This document shows positions 1 through 9,498 of a stretch of DNA of 64,000 nucleotides, piece after piece. How positions within the stretch are numbered: the stretch's first letter is position 1; the number at the start of each line of letters is the position of its first letter. The notes beneath the pieces are model-generated. The model worked only from the letters and a program-made list of their open reading frames with translations, ran no database searches and was not told where the DNA came from. The stretch covers positions 868,001 to 932,000 of the forward strand of contig JAQRGA010000042.1 of assembly GCA_029237695.1 (NCBI GenBank). Reading direction: 5' to 3'. The stretch is from Conchocele bisecta (lineage: Eukaryota; Mollusca; Bivalvia; Lucinida; Thyasiridae). Both the position numbers and the translations under genes were made by a program.

Positions 1-161
1 ATTATTTAATTCATAGAATATAATATAAAGAATAAACAGAATATCAAAAAAAACTTGCTAAATAGAGTACTTCAGGTGATATGGCAGAAAATTTTGAATA
101 CTTTGGAAGATCTTCAGGAATAAGTTTTTATGATTTATAAATCTAAATCTATAAAAGAAGT

Positions 162-1157
162 CTAAATATAATATTTTATGACGGCGCTTTTTTTAAGGGT
201 ATCAATGTATTCTTTATAGCTTTTTTGCTGGCTTTTACGGGTAAGCTTTTGTCTAATATCTTTTTTGGCATCTATATAGGGTTCAATTTGTTTCTGTTTC
301 ACATTATCTATTCTTATAAAGTAGTATGCTTCTTTTGTCTTAACGGGACCGCAAACATCACCTTTACCTGCCCCTTTCAGTACACTATAAAAAGTTTTTC
401 TTAGATCATCTACGGGTATCCATCCTATTTCTCCTTCCTGTTTAAGATTTGGACCATCAGAATACAAAGCCGCAGCCTCTTTAAAAGCCTTACTTCCTTT
501 ACTTTTTAGCATCTTATTTAAATATTTAGACAATGGTTCAAGCTCTTGTGCATGAATACCTTCTCTCTTCAATGTAATAAGACTTAATTGAAAGGCTTCA
601 GGAGTTGTAAACTCTATTTTATTATCTGTGTAATAATCAAAAACCTGTCTTGGGGTAATATATATATCACGATAGCTATTACTGTAAATAAGAGCATTTA
701 CAGCAGCAGTTTCATAGGCTCTTTTTTTAAAATCTGAATAGGACATCCCTTTAGAATTAAGAGCTTTTTGGAGTTCATGTCTTGATTCCACATTAAACTT
801 TTCTAATAGTTTATTCAAATTTTCTTCAACATATTCTCTAGGGAGTTTAAAACCATGTTCCTTAAAACTCATATAAACCAGTTTTCTATCTATTAATGCA
901 TTAAGAGCATCCAATCTCATTTTATAAAGCTGCTTAGTTAACTTCTCTTCTTTATATAACAGAGGTAGGCGAGCCTCCTGTGTCGCAGTTATATTTAATA
1001 CGTCACCAAGGGTAATAGGCTTTCCGTTTACAGTAGCAATTATACCTATCTTTTCAGTATCTGCATAAGTAAAAACCAGAATAAAAAGAAAAATAATAAA
1101 AAGGAAAACTTTTTTTATTAATACCATATTAATAGTATATTTTATACTTTTGGACAT
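162..1157 (-). CDS. SurA/PpiC-type periplasmic peptidyl-prolyl isomerase
   Basis: A 331-residue exported protein. A hydrophobic stretch at about residues 12-32, preceded by lysines and followed by TYADTEK, looks like a signal peptide. Residues about 35-160 resemble the SurA N-terminal chaperone region (ATVNGKPIT followed by helical segments). Residues about 180-290 resemble a parvulin/PpiC rotamase, including GEIGWIP. The family helps outer-membrane and periplasmic proteins fold. The first ATG lies inside tsaB, giving a 16-bp overlap. A second ATG at residue 11 (position 1127) would give a cleaner signal peptide and no overlap, so the start is uncertain. It is the last gene of a minus-strand group with tsaB and the 205-residue unknown. 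The family is well supported; the exact member (SurA or PrsA-like) is not. Confidence 0.8.
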   Translation of the reverse strand: MSKSIKYTINMVLIKKVFLFIIFLFILVFTYADTEKIGIIATVNGKPITLGDVLNITATQEARLPLLYKEEKLTKQLYKMRLDALNALIDRKLVYMSFKEHGFKLPREYVEENLNKLLEKFNVESRHELQKALNSKGMSYSDFKKRAYETAAVNALIYSNSYRDIYITPRQVFDYYTDNKIEFTTPEAFQLSLITLKREGIHAQELEPLSKYLNKMLKSKGSKAFKEAAALYSDGPNLKQEGEIGWIPVDDLRKTFYSVLKGAGKGDVCGPVKTKEAYYFIRIDNVKQKQIEPYIDAKKDIRQKLTRKSQQKSYKEYIDTLKKSAVIKYYI

Positions 1158-1801
1158 ACAACTGTTGGAGGTCTTACATATAATAAATCATTAATTCCAG
1201 TTTCTACTATCCACTCATTAGTTAATAATTCGGTCACAGGAAAATAATCTAATATAATTATTTTATCCATATCCTGATTATTCTCAACTAAAAAATTTTT
1301 TATATTTTTACTTTGTATAAATGCGATTTTATTGTATTTAGCTAAAATATCAAGATTATTGCTACATACTTTTATTTGATGTTCAGCTTTAACAAAAGAT
1401 CCATTTTTATTTGTAATACTATAGATAGCTAAAGTTCCTTTAGTTGCATAGAAAAGTACAGCGATATTTTCATTTTTTTTTAAACCTATTTTAGATGCAA
1501 TAGGAAATGCTGAAGGAATACCACTGGTTTCGACATCACTGTTATATACAATACCTGACACAAAAGCAGCAGATATTCTTAAGCCGGTAAAACTTCCGGG
1601 ACCTGTTCCAATAATCCATTTAGAAATATCATTAACATTAAGATCATGCTCCGCAATGGATAAAAAAAACTTATCGAAAAATAGTGCATTTTTTCTATTT
1701 TGAAGTAAAAATGATTCTGCAAACAAAATTTTTTTGTCTACAGATAGTGCAAAAGAAGCATAAGGACCTGACAGGTCTATAGCACATATATATTTATTCA
1801 T
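1142..1801 (-). CDS. tsaB: tRNA threonylcarbamoyladenosine biosynthesis protein TsaB
   Basis: TsaB partners TsaD (with TsaE) to make the universal t6A modification at A37 of ANN-decoding tRNAs. The 219-residue protein starts with an ASKHA-type motif (CAIDLSGP). It carries the diagnostic GTGPGSFTGLRI at residues 65-76. Its length is normal for TsaB, and it lacks the metal-binding histidines of TsaD, as expected. It sits 23 bp downstream of the unknown at 1825-2442 and overlaps the downstream SurA-like gene, so the three are probably co-transcribed. tsaD is not in this window. Confidence 0.93.
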   Translation of the reverse strand: MNKYICAIDLSGPYASFALSVDKKILFAESFLLQNRKNALFFDKFFLSIAEHDLNVNDISKWIIGTGPGSFTGLRISAAFVSGIVYNSDVETSGIPSAFPIASKIGLKKNENIAVLFYATKGTLAIYSITNKNGSFVKAEHQIKVCSNNLDILAKYNKIAFIQSKNIKNFLVENNQDMDKIIILDYFPVTELLTNEWIVETGINDLLYVRPPTVVCPKV

Positions 1802-1824
1802 TAACTATTACCTAGATTGTTTTA

Positions 1825-2442
1825 TTATAATGACAAAAGTACATCCAATGATGTATAAACATAATAAATTAGCATCAGAAGTATTATCAGAGCAGTAATT
1901 ATATAAATTTTAGAAAGTTTTTTATTACTTTTCGATTGATGATTTGGTATCTCTTTATCAACCTGAAAACTTTGAATAACAGGAGGTTTATCTGTCTTAA
2001 TATTATTTAAACTTTCTATAGAATCAAATGCCTGAGTAAATGAAGGCTTTTTTGAATCAGAATTAATTTTTAATTCAATTGTATCACTGATATTTTTAAC
2101 TTTTCTTTCTGGTTTAGCAAATGACACGGCTACTTCTTCACTTTTTTTTTCTACCTGCACTGGTGGAATATCTTTATCTATTATCTGAATCTCTTCCATT
2201 ACTTTTTTATTTAGAGGAGTATTAAAATCTAATTTAATTTTCAGTTCAGTTTTTTTAGCACCACTAATACTTTTTTTATTAACTAAATTACTATTTATGG
2301 ATAATTTGATCGGTGATTCTTTTTTTATGTCATTTACTAAATTATTTAAACTACTATTATCTGATCGTTTTTTTAGTTGTAGCTTAATTTTTTTGCGAGC
2401 AGGAAGTTTATTATCCTGTCTAGCTGTAATATTATCATCCAT
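1825..2442 (-). CDS. Unknown lysine-rich protein with a C-terminal membrane anchor
   Basis: I do not recognise this 205-residue protein. About the first 170 residues are low-complexity, rich in Lys, Ser and Asn and hydrophilic, with recurring short motifs such as KIKLQLKK, IKLSIN, LKIKLDF and IELKIN. This suggests loosely repeated segments of alternating charged and aliphatic residues. A single hydrophobic segment at about residues 178-198 follows a basic stretch (KSNKKLSK), so it is probably tail-anchored with the bulk in the cytoplasm. It lies 23 bp upstream of tsaB on the same strand and is first in that transcription unit. An antisense frame at 2297-2494 is a shadow. No function is assigned. 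Confidence 0.6.
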   Translation of the reverse strand: MDDNITARQDNKLPARKKIKLQLKKRSDNSSLNNLVNDIKKESPIKLSINSNLVNKKSISGAKKTELKIKLDFNTPLNKKVMEEIQIIDKDIPPVQVEKKSEEVAVSFAKPERKVKNISDTIELKINSDSKKPSFTQAFDSIESLNNIKTDKPPVIQSFQVDKEIPNHQSKSNKKLSKIYIITALIILLMLIYYVYTSLDVLLSL

Positions 2443-2661
2443 AAGTATAGGCCTTTCAATTATTTTAGAAGAGATATTTATTTCTCAGATATAAATATCT
2501 CTTTATATAGAATATATTAACAATATTTATTAATTTAACAAGATATATAGTTATAAAAATAAATTTGTTTAAATCTTTTAATTAAAAAAAAATTATAAGT
2601 TATAATTTATTCACTTTTTTCATATCATAGGTTTCAGTTTGTATTTAAAGAGGTTTCAAAG

Positions 2662-3228
2662 ATGTTAATAATGATAGATAATTATGATTCTTTTACTTAT
2701 AATATTGTTCAATATTTTAAAGAATTAAATCAGAATATAACAATTTTTAGAAATGATAAAATAACATGTAAAGAGCTTTTTGAAAAAGAAATGGATGCAC
2801 TGATAGTATCACCGGGTCCATGTACACCGCAAAAAGCAGGTATTTCATGCGAAGCGGTTAGAATTGCCGCCACAAAAAATATACCCGTTTTAGGGATTTG
2901 TCTAGGTTTTCAGTCTATCGCTGAAGTATTTGGGGCTAAAGTAGTTCATGCACCTTATTTGATGCACGGTAAAACATCAAAGATTTATCATAACAATACA
3001 GATATATTTAAAGGTCTTTTATCACCATTTCGAGCTACAAGATATCATTCACTTGCTATTGATCCTGCTACTATTCCTGATTCATTAGAAGTTACGGCAA
3101 AAACAGAAGATAATATTATAATGGGAATAAGACATAAAAAATATCCTATATATGGTGTTCAATTTCATCCTGAATCAATATTGACTGAATATGGTCATGA
3201 TATGTTATCTAACTTTCTTAATATGTAA
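2662..3228 (+). CDS. pabA: Anthranilate/aminodeoxychorismate synthase glutamine amidotransferase subunit
   Basis: A class I glutamine amidotransferase of 188 residues, the normal length for TrpG/PabA. The catalytic triad is visible: Cys80 in GICLGFQ, and His169 and Glu171 in GVQFHPES. The oxyanion motif is SPGPCTP near residue 50. It supplies ammonia to a chorismate-utilising partner (TrpE for tryptophan or PabB for folate). No trpE or pabB is adjacent, so pabA and trpG cannot be told apart, and the protein may serve both. It is followed after 9 bp by dxs, in an apparent operon with dxs and lgt. The start follows a plausible AAAGAGG ribosome-binding site. Confidence 0.88.
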   Translation: MLIMIDNYDSFTYNIVQYFKELNQNITIFRNDKITCKELFEKEMDALIVSPGPCTPQKAGISCEAVRIAATKNIPVLGICLGFQSIAEVFGAKVVHAPYLMHGKTSKIYHNNTDIFKGLLSPFRATRYHSLAIDPATIPDSLEVTAKTEDNIIMGIRHKKYPIYGVQFHPESILTEYGHDMLSNFLNM

Positions 3229-3237
3229 TTAAAATCT

Positions 3238-5088
3238 ATGTCAGTTCTAAATAAAATAAATTATCCAATAGACTTAAAACAGTTAAGTATAGATGAACTA
3301 GAAATTTTAGCCGGAGAGGTTCGGGAAAAAATTATCAGCACTACTTCTAATACCGGTGGACACTTATCTTCAAGTCTTGGAGTAGTTGAATTAACAATTG
3401 CATTACACTATATATTTGATACACCTTCTGATAAGCTAATTTGGGATGTAAGTCATCAGACATATACTCATAAAATACTTACAGGCAGAAAAGATTATTT
3501 TCAATCTTTGAGAACTTTTAACGGCTGTTTAGGTTTTACATCTAGAGAAGAGTCAGAATACGATTGTTTTGGTGCAGGACATGCAGGAACATCTATTTCA
3601 TCAGCACTGGGAATGGCCGCAGCCAGAGATAAAAATAGAACAAATGAAAAAATTGTGGCAATCTTAGGTGATGGTGCGCTAACCAACGGTGTAGCACTTG
3701 AGGGATTAAATAATATTACTCATGTTACAGATGATCTTATTATAATATTAAATGATAACAAAATGTCTATTTCTGAAAATGTTGGCGGATTTAGATATTA
3801 CCTAAATGATATTATTCAGAGAAAAGGGTATAACAAATTTAGAACTTCAGTAAAAAAAAATTTTAAAAGGATTCCAAAAATAGGCAATAAAATTTATGCT
3901 GTAATCAGTAAAATAGAAGAAGCAACAAAAAGTATAATTGTACCCGGTGTAATTTTTGAAGAATTGGGAATGAGATATGTGGGACCAATTGATGGACATG
4001 ATATCAAGAGTCTAATAAAAACGTTTACTTCTGTTCAGGATTTTAAAAAACCTGTTTTGATTCATACATTAACCGAAAAAGGGAGAGGATATAAACCTGC
4101 AGAACTCAGACCTGATAAATATCATGGAGTAGGAAAATTTGACATAAAAACAGGTGATCTCCTAAATAAAACTAATATTCAAACTTTTTCTAAAGCATTT
4201 GGAAAATCAATTTTAAAACTTGCAGAAAAACATGATGATGTCGTAGGAATTACAGCCGCAATGTGTACAGGAACAGAATTATCAGAGTTTGCTAAAAAAT
4301 ATCCAAATCGTTTTTTTGACGTTGGTATTGCAGAAGAGCATGCTGTAGTTTTTGCCGCGGGAATGGCAGCAAACGGTCTACGTCCTGTTTTTGCAGTCTA
4401 TTCCACTTTTTTACAACGGTCACTATCATGTATATATCATGATGTATGTATTCAAAATCTACCTGTAATTATATGTACTGACAGGTCAGGTGTCGTTGAA
4501 GACGGGCCTACACATCATGGAATATATGATACTTCATATTTAAAGTCCCTACCTAATATATCTATACTAATACCGTCTAACGGTAAAGAATTAGATACAA
4601 TGCTGATGTTAGCATACGACTCAAAATCTCCGATTATTATCAAATATCCAAAGGCATATATTACTAATAATGACTATACTGAAAATAATATCATTTGGGG
4701 GAAAGCAAATATAATAAAAAAAGGAGAGGATATATCTATATGGGCATCTGGAAATGAATGCAAAACAGCACTTGAAGTCGCAGTAATTCTTTCAGAAAAA
4801 GGTATAAATGCAGAAGTAATCAATACTCTATTTCTCAAACCGTTTGATGATAAACTCCTTATTGAAAAAGCAGATAAAATACCTATTATTACAATTGAAG
4901 ATAATTCTAAAGCTGGCGGTTTAGCAAGTATAGTCGATGCAATTCTAATTAATATAAAACATAAAAAAATCCTGCATTTTGGATGGAGCGACAATATTAT
5001 TCCACATGGTTCTCCAGATAAAATAAGAGAATCACTAGGTTTAACAGCCAAACATATATCTAAAAATATACTGGAAAATATTAAATAA
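3238..5088 (+). CDS. dxs: 1-deoxy-D-xylulose-5-phosphate synthase
   Basis: First enzyme of the MEP isoprenoid pathway: it condenses pyruvate and glyceraldehyde 3-phosphate using thiamine diphosphate. The 616-residue length is typical. The TPP/Mg motif GDGALTNG starts near residue 144, with NDN and EGLNN elements nearby. The pyrimidine domain has GIAEEHAV near residue 363 and DRSGVVEDGPTHHG near residue 415, followed by a transketolase C-terminal domain. It is transcribed between pabA/trpG (9-bp gap) and lgt (19-bp gap). No strong Shine-Dalgarno precedes the ATG, which fits translational coupling to the upstream gene. It appears intact. Confidence 0.96.
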   Translation: MSVLNKINYPIDLKQLSIDELEILAGEVREKIISTTSNTGGHLSSSLGVVELTIALHYIFDTPSDKLIWDVSHQTYTHKILTGRKDYFQSLRTFNGCLGFTSREESEYDCFGAGHAGTSISSALGMAAARDKNRTNEKIVAILGDGALTNGVALEGLNNITHVTDDLIIILNDNKMSISENVGGFRYYLNDIIQRKGYNKFRTSVKKNFKRIPKIGNKIYAVISKIEEATKSIIVPGVIFEELGMRYVGPIDGHDIKSLIKTFTSVQDFKKPVLIHTLTEKGRGYKPAELRPDKYHGVGKFDIKTGDLLNKTNIQTFSKAFGKSILKLAEKHDDVVGITAAMCTGTELSEFAKKYPNRFFDVGIAEEHAVVFAAGMAANGLRPVFAVYSTFLQRSLSCIYHDVCIQNLPVIICTDRSGVVEDGPTHHGIYDTSYLKSLPNISILIPSNGKELDTMLMLAYDSKSPIIIKYPKAYITNNDYTENNIIWGKANIIKKGEDISIWASGNECKTALEVAVILSEKGINAEVINTLFLKPFDDKLLIEKADKIPIITIEDNSKAGGLASIVDAILINIKHKKILHFGWSDNIIPHGSPDKIRESLGLTAKHISKNILENIK

Positions 5089-5107
5089 AATCAACTTAGG
5101 TAAAAAA

Positions 5108-5956
5108 ATGATACAACTTCCAAATATAAATCCTATTATAGTAAAATTAGGTTCAATAAAAATATACTGGTACGGCGTAATGTATTTAATAGGATTTGTA
5201 GCCGCATGGATACTTGCAGCTTGGCGTGCCAAAAAATCTAACGGTATCTGGACTTCAGAAGAAATATCAGATTTAATATTTTACTGTATCATAGGTGTTC
5301 TGCTGGGTGGAAGAATAGGATATATTATTTTTTATAATCTCAGTTTTTATTTGATACATCCTTTAGAAATGTTCAAAGTATGGGATGGAGGAATGTCATT
5401 TCATGGCGGTTTAATTGGAGTAATGACTGCCTTTTTTATTTTTAGCAGAAAAACATATAAAGGATTTTTTCAAATAAGTGACTTTATAGCACCTATGGTT
5501 CCAATAGGTCTAGGTGCCGGAAGAATAGGAAATTTTATTAATGGTGAGTTATGGGGAAAAGTTAGTACACTTCCATGGTCTATGATTTTTCCAAAAGATC
5601 CATTACAACTGCCTAGGCAGCCTTCAGAGCTTTATGAATTTATATTAGAAGGGGTAGTCCTTTTTATAATACTATGGTTTTATTCAAAGAAAGCCAGACC
5701 AAGAATGGCTATCTCCGGCTATTTTTTATTACTCTATGGCTGTTTTAGATTTTGGGTGGAATTTGTAAGACTGCCTGATCCTCAACTTGGATATTTAGCC
5801 TGGGGGTGGTTGACAATGGGGCAGCTACTTTCAATTCCAATGATTATATTTGGGATAATTCTTATAATGATGGCGTATACAAAGCATAAGCTAGTTGATG
5901 GTATGAATGTAGATGATATGATTATACTAAAGAAATTAAAACAGCAAAAAACTTAA
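5108..5956 (+). CDS. lgt: Prolipoprotein diacylglyceryl transferase
   Basis: Integral inner-membrane enzyme that transfers diacylglycerol from phosphatidylglycerol to the lipobox cysteine of prolipoproteins. The 282-residue protein has about seven hydrophobic segments. It carries the Lgt signature GRIGNFINGELWG near residue 138 and the conserved HGGLIG near residue 98, which is the expected arrangement. It is the last gene of the pabA-dxs-lgt run and is preceded by a modest AGG-containing site. A substrate candidate in this window is the lipobox protein at 18996-19727. It converges on the pyridoxal kinase gene, with about 50 bp between them. Confidence 0.96.
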   Translation: MIQLPNINPIIVKLGSIKIYWYGVMYLIGFVAAWILAAWRAKKSNGIWTSEEISDLIFYCIIGVLLGGRIGYIIFYNLSFYLIHPLEMFKVWDGGMSFHGGLIGVMTAFFIFSRKTYKGFFQISDFIAPMVPIGLGAGRIGNFINGELWGKVSTLPWSMIFPKDPLQLPRQPSELYEFILEGVVLFIILWFYSKKARPRMAISGYFLLLYGCFRFWVEFVRLPDPQLGYLAWGWLTMGQLLSIPMIIFGIILIMMAYTKHKLVDGMNVDDMIILKKLKQQKT

Positions 5957-6006
5957 TTTATTATCAGTAAAAATAAATTATGGCTCAAAATTTCGGTTTC
6001 AAGTTT

Positions 6007-6882
6007 CTAATCTAATAACTCATAGCTGCTTTTCTGTACATTTGAAGATAAGGAGCCTAAAACTCTTTCAAGTAAAAAACCTTCATTGGAATTGTACTCA
6101 TATCCGAATGTAGCTCTAATCCCCATAGAAACAAATTGTACAGCTCTGTCCAGTGCGATAGGCAGACTATCACCCTGTAGTAAAGCTCCTACGATAACAC
6201 TTGTAAAAGCATCACCTGTGCCTGGAAATTTTGCTGGGAGATAATCACATGATACTTTCCAAAATTTATTATTGCTAGATGAATATGCAACAACAGAAGT
6301 TGTTTTATTTTGTGAAGAATTATCAGGTACACTTGTTATAATCACAATTTTAGGACCAAATTTAGATAGCTCTAACAGCCATTTTTTTATTTCTTTTTCT
6401 GAAAAATTAGAACGATATTCTCTGTCCAGTAGCAGTGCTGCTTCTGTTATATTTGGAGTGATAATATCAGCAGATTTAATTAGCGAACGCATCTCTTTTA
6501 CCATATCTTTAGAAAATGGTGTATATAGTTTGCCATCATCTCCTAAAACGGGATCTACCACCACGAATTTATTGCCTTTTGAAAAATCTGCAATAAATTT
6601 TTTAACTATAGCTATCTGTTCTTTCGATCCTAAAAAACCACTATAAATAGAATTAAAGCTAATATTAAGTTTTTTCCAATGTTTAATCGTACCTTTCATG
6701 TGATCTGTTAAATCAACTATTTGATAATCATCAAATTCACAATGAGTAGACAAAACAGCTGTTGGAATCGGACATACCTGTATACCCATATTAGATAAAA
6801 TCGGTATAACAATTGTTAAGGAAGAACGTCCAAATCCGGATAAATCATGTATTGCTGCAACTTTTGGAGTAGGATTAAACAT
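6007..6882 (-). CDS. pdxY: Pyridoxine/pyridoxamine/pyridoxal kinase
   Basis: A ribokinase-fold B6 vitamer kinase of 291 residues that makes pyridoxal 5'-phosphate for salvage. The start region (VAAIHDLSGFGRSSLT) matches PdxK/PdxY, as do VVDPVLGDDGKLY and NITEAALL in the middle. The anion-hole/catalytic motif GTGDAF is near residue 221. The anaerobe-type pyridoxamine kinases of this length are usually simply annotated as pdxY-like, so the choice between pdxK and pdxY is uncertain. It stands alone between lgt (convergent) and radC (same strand, about 90 bp away). PLP enzymes in the window that would use its product are SerC and the aminotransferase at 37188. Confidence 0.87.
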   Translation of the reverse strand: MFNPTPKVAAIHDLSGFGRSSLTIVIPILSNMGIQVCPIPTAVLSTHCEFDDYQIVDLTDHMKGTIKHWKKLNISFNSIYSGFLGSKEQIAIVKKFIADFSKGNKFVVVDPVLGDDGKLYTPFSKDMVKEMRSLIKSADIITPNITEAALLLDREYRSNFSEKEIKKWLLELSKFGPKIVIITSVPDNSSQNKTTSVVAYSSSNNKFWKVSCDYLPAKFPGTGDAFTSVIVGALLQGDSLPIALDRAVQFVSMGIRATFGYEYNSNEGFLLERVLGSLSSNVQKSSYELLD

Positions 6883-6974
6883 GTATGAACCTTTTGATTT
6901 CAGATTATAAATCTTAATATTTATTATTGAGTATTTTAATTTTTACTATTTTTTGATTTTTCAGTTTTAAACTA

Positions 6975-7661
6975 TCATAAAATCTTATTTTTACAAAAAC
7001 TATAATAATCATCATTGCCAATAATAAGATGGTCAATAAGCGATATATCCATTGTATCACATACAGATTTGATATTCTTTGTTAAAGTAATATCTTCTTT
7101 CGACGGATTAATTTCTCCGCTAGGATGATTATGGGCAATTATCAATGACGTGGCGTTCAACTCTAATGCCCTGCGTATAATTTTTCTAGGATAAACAACA
7201 GTATGATCTGCAACACCCTCTGAAGATATTTCATAATCAATAAGTTTATTCTTTGTATTCAAGTATAACGAAACAAATTTTTCATCCCGTGAACCTGCAA
7301 TAAGTGAATCAAGAAAATTATAAACATTAGCTGGAGACGAAAGCTGTCTCATTGCCTTAACTTTATCTACATGATATTCAATACTAATTCCTTTAAAGAG
7401 TTTTAATAAAGTAGCACTCGAATCCCCTATTCCATTTATATTTTTTAGCTCATGGTATTCGGCATCAAAAACTTTAGATATACTTCCAAATTTACTAATA
7501 AGCATTTTAGCAATAGGCTTTACGTCTTTTCTCTGAATAGAAAAAGTCAGTAGAAGTTCCAGCAATTCATATTGTTGAAAAGCTTTATATCCGCCGACAG
7601 TAAAGCGTTCTCTTAATCGTTGTCTATGTCCAATATATAGGCTATTAGATTTGTCTGTCAT
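6975..7661 (-). CDS. radC: RadC family protein (JAB/MPN domain)
   Basis: A 228-residue RadC protein. The N-terminal about 90 residues are a helix-hairpin-helix-like UPF0758 region (INGIGDSSATLLK). The C-terminal JAB1/MPN-like metalloprotease fold has the metal motif HNHPSGEINPSKED near residues 175-188. The molecular role of RadC is not settled despite its name; it is widespread and often linked to DNA repair or mobile elements. It follows fumC on the minus strand with an 11-bp gap, suggesting co-transcription. Motifs and length look intact. Confidence 0.92.
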   Translation of the reverse strand: MTDKSNSLYIGHRQRLRERFTVGGYKAFQQYELLELLLTFSIQRKDVKPIAKMLISKFGSISKVFDAEYHELKNINGIGDSSATLLKLFKGISIEYHVDKVKAMRQLSSPANVYNFLDSLIAGSRDEKFVSLYLNTKNKLIDYEISSEGVADHTVVYPRKIIRRALELNATSLIIAHNHPSGEINPSKEDITLTKNIKSVCDTMDISLIDHLIIGNDDYYSFCKNKIL

Positions 7662-7671
7662 ATTTTAATTA

Positions 7672-9057
7672 CTAAACCATTTTGTGCGGATCGGCAGCTT
7701 TATCGAATTCATCTGCATTCAAATATCCGAGTTTAAGGCATGCTTCTTTTAATGATATCTCTTTTTCATAAGCAATATGTGATATCTCAGCAGCTTTATC
7801 GTACCCGATCACATCATTTAATGCAGTAACAAGCATAAGAGAATCATTCAAATAAGTTGTAATTTTTTTCTTATTAGCCTCAATACCTTTTACTAAATAT
7901 TCAGTGAATGAAGTGCAGGAATCTGATAATATATTAATTGACTGTATTATGTTAAATATTATTAACGGCTTATATACATTAAGTTCAAAATTACCCTGCG
8001 AGCATGCAAAAGCAATAGCAGTGTCATATCCAATAACTTCAGCTGCAGCCATGGTTAAAGCTTCACATTGAGTAGGATTAACTTTACCTGGCATAATAGA
8101 AGAACCAGGCTCATTAGATGGTATTATAAGTTCACCGATACCACATCTTGGACCTGAAGCCAGCCAACGTATATCATTGGCTATTTTTATTAACGCACAT
8201 GCCAAAGTTTTTAAGGATCCGCTAAGTAGAGCAAAAGAATCATGAGCAGCAATATAGCAATATTTATTTTTAGCTGATATAAAATTATAGCCTGTCTCTT
8301 TAGTTATATATTTAACAGTTCTATCTGCAAACTCTATATGACTGTTTAGTCCGGTTCCTACAGCTGTTCCACCAATGGGAAGATCATAAAGAGTTTTTAC
8401 TGATTCATTAATATTTTTAATGCAGTTTTTTAGTTGATACACATAACCAGAAAATTCCTGTCCTAAAGTAATTGGCACTGCATCCTGAAGATGAGTTCGC
8501 CCAATTTTAACTATATCTTTAAATTTATTGGATTTTGAGTTCAAATTATTTTCTAAGTTAGCCAAACTAGGCAATAATTTTTCAAATACAGATACAACTG
8601 CTGCAATATGCATTGCTGTAGGAAATACATCATTTGATGATTGTGATTTATTTACATCATTATTTGGATGTATAGGATCTTTACTGCCTTTTTTACCACC
8701 AGCTAATTCAATTGCTCTATTTGATATTACTTCATTAACATTCATATTGGTTTGTGTACCGCTGCCAGTCTGATACACATGAAGTGGGAAATGATTATCA
8801 AGTTTACCAGTCAAAACTTCATCAGAAGCTTCAATGATTAAATTTTTCTTACATTCTGTTAATTTATTAACTTCAAAATTAGCTATGGCTGCAGATTTTT
8901 TCAGTATGCCGAAAGCATGTATTAGCTCAATAGGCATTCTATCTTTACCAATATTAAAATAAAGGAGCGACCTTTGTGTCTGAGCTCCCCAATACTTATC
9001 TGCAGGAACTTCTATTTTTCCCATAGAATCAGTTTCAATTCTTATTTTATCAGTCAT
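7672..9057 (-). CDS. fumC: Class II fumarate hydratase
   Basis: Iron-independent fumarase that interconverts fumarate and L-malate. The superfamily signature [11 protein letters not shown] lies about two thirds of the way along. [11 protein letters not shown] and [10 protein letters not shown] also match FumC rather than aspartase or argininosuccinate lyase. I place the start at 9057 ([13 protein letters not shown]) because family members begin there and AAGG lies about 10 nt upstream. An in-frame ATG at 9087 would add ten untypical residues. Length from 9057 is 461 residues, as expected. It is first of a pair with radC. A short inverted repeat lies upstream. Confidence 0.94.
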   Translation of the reverse strand: MTDKIRIETDSMGKIEVPADKYWGAQTQRSLLYFNIGKDRMPIELIHAFGILKKSAAIANFEVNKLTECKKNLIIEASDEVLTGKLDNHFPLHVYQTGSGTQTNMNVNEVISNRAIELAGGKKGSKDPIHPNNDVNKSQSSNDVFPTAMHIAAVVSVFEKLLPSLANLENNLNSKSNKFKDIVKIGRTHLQDAVPITLGQEFSGYVYQLKNCIKNINESVKTLYDLPIGGTAVGTGLNSHIEFADRTVKYITKETGYNFISAKNKYCYIAAHDSFALLSGSLKTLACALIKIANDIRWLASGPRCGIGELIIPSNEPGSSIMPGKVNPTQCEALTMAAAEVIGYDTAIAFACSQGNFELNVYKPLIIFNIIQSINILSDSCTSFTEYLVKGIEANKKKITTYLNDSLMLVTALNDVIGYDKAAEISHIAYEKEISLKEACLKLGYLNADEFDKAADPHKMV

Positions 9058-9498
9058 AATAAAGCCTTTTGCTATACTGGTGTGCATATTATCGCACTTT
9101 GTGCGGGTTAAAAATTGTGATGTTAAATATTACAGGTTCTTATAACCACAAGAAATATATTTACTCTTGAGTTTATAAACTATTATACTGATAATCAACC
9201 GCAACTGGCAAATCATTCATAGTATTGCATATTTTATTTTAGCAGTTCAAATTTCATAATTTAATAATATCTTAATTTAATATCTCTGTACAAATGATTC
9301 AATACAGGACTTAAATATAGAATAAAAATAATACACACAACGCTATAATAATTAAATATTTTTTCTTTTATATTAGTAGAAATTATTTATTTATATATAA
9401 ACTTGATATGTATGAATGAACAGCATATTTTTATATTATGTTAAATACATTATCTAATCTAAAACTTATAAATTTATAATACATCGAAGGATTTCATT
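9058..9498. promoter_or_regulatory. Divergent intergenic region between fumC and the pyrophosphatase gene
   Basis: This 440-bp AT-rich spacer separates the divergently transcribed fumC and pyrophosphatase genes. A perfect short inverted repeat CGCACTTTGTGCG lies at 9093-9105, upstream of the fumC start, and could be an operator or a short RNA hairpin. The GTG start at 9499 has a clear GAAGG 8 nt upstream. I see no coding-like remnant and no recognisable RNA gene in the rest. Confidence 0.4.

Noticed and set aside
2297..2494. Plus-strand frame antisense to the lysine-rich gene
   Set aside because: Shadow of the low-complexity minus-strand gene, with no start signal or recognisable product.
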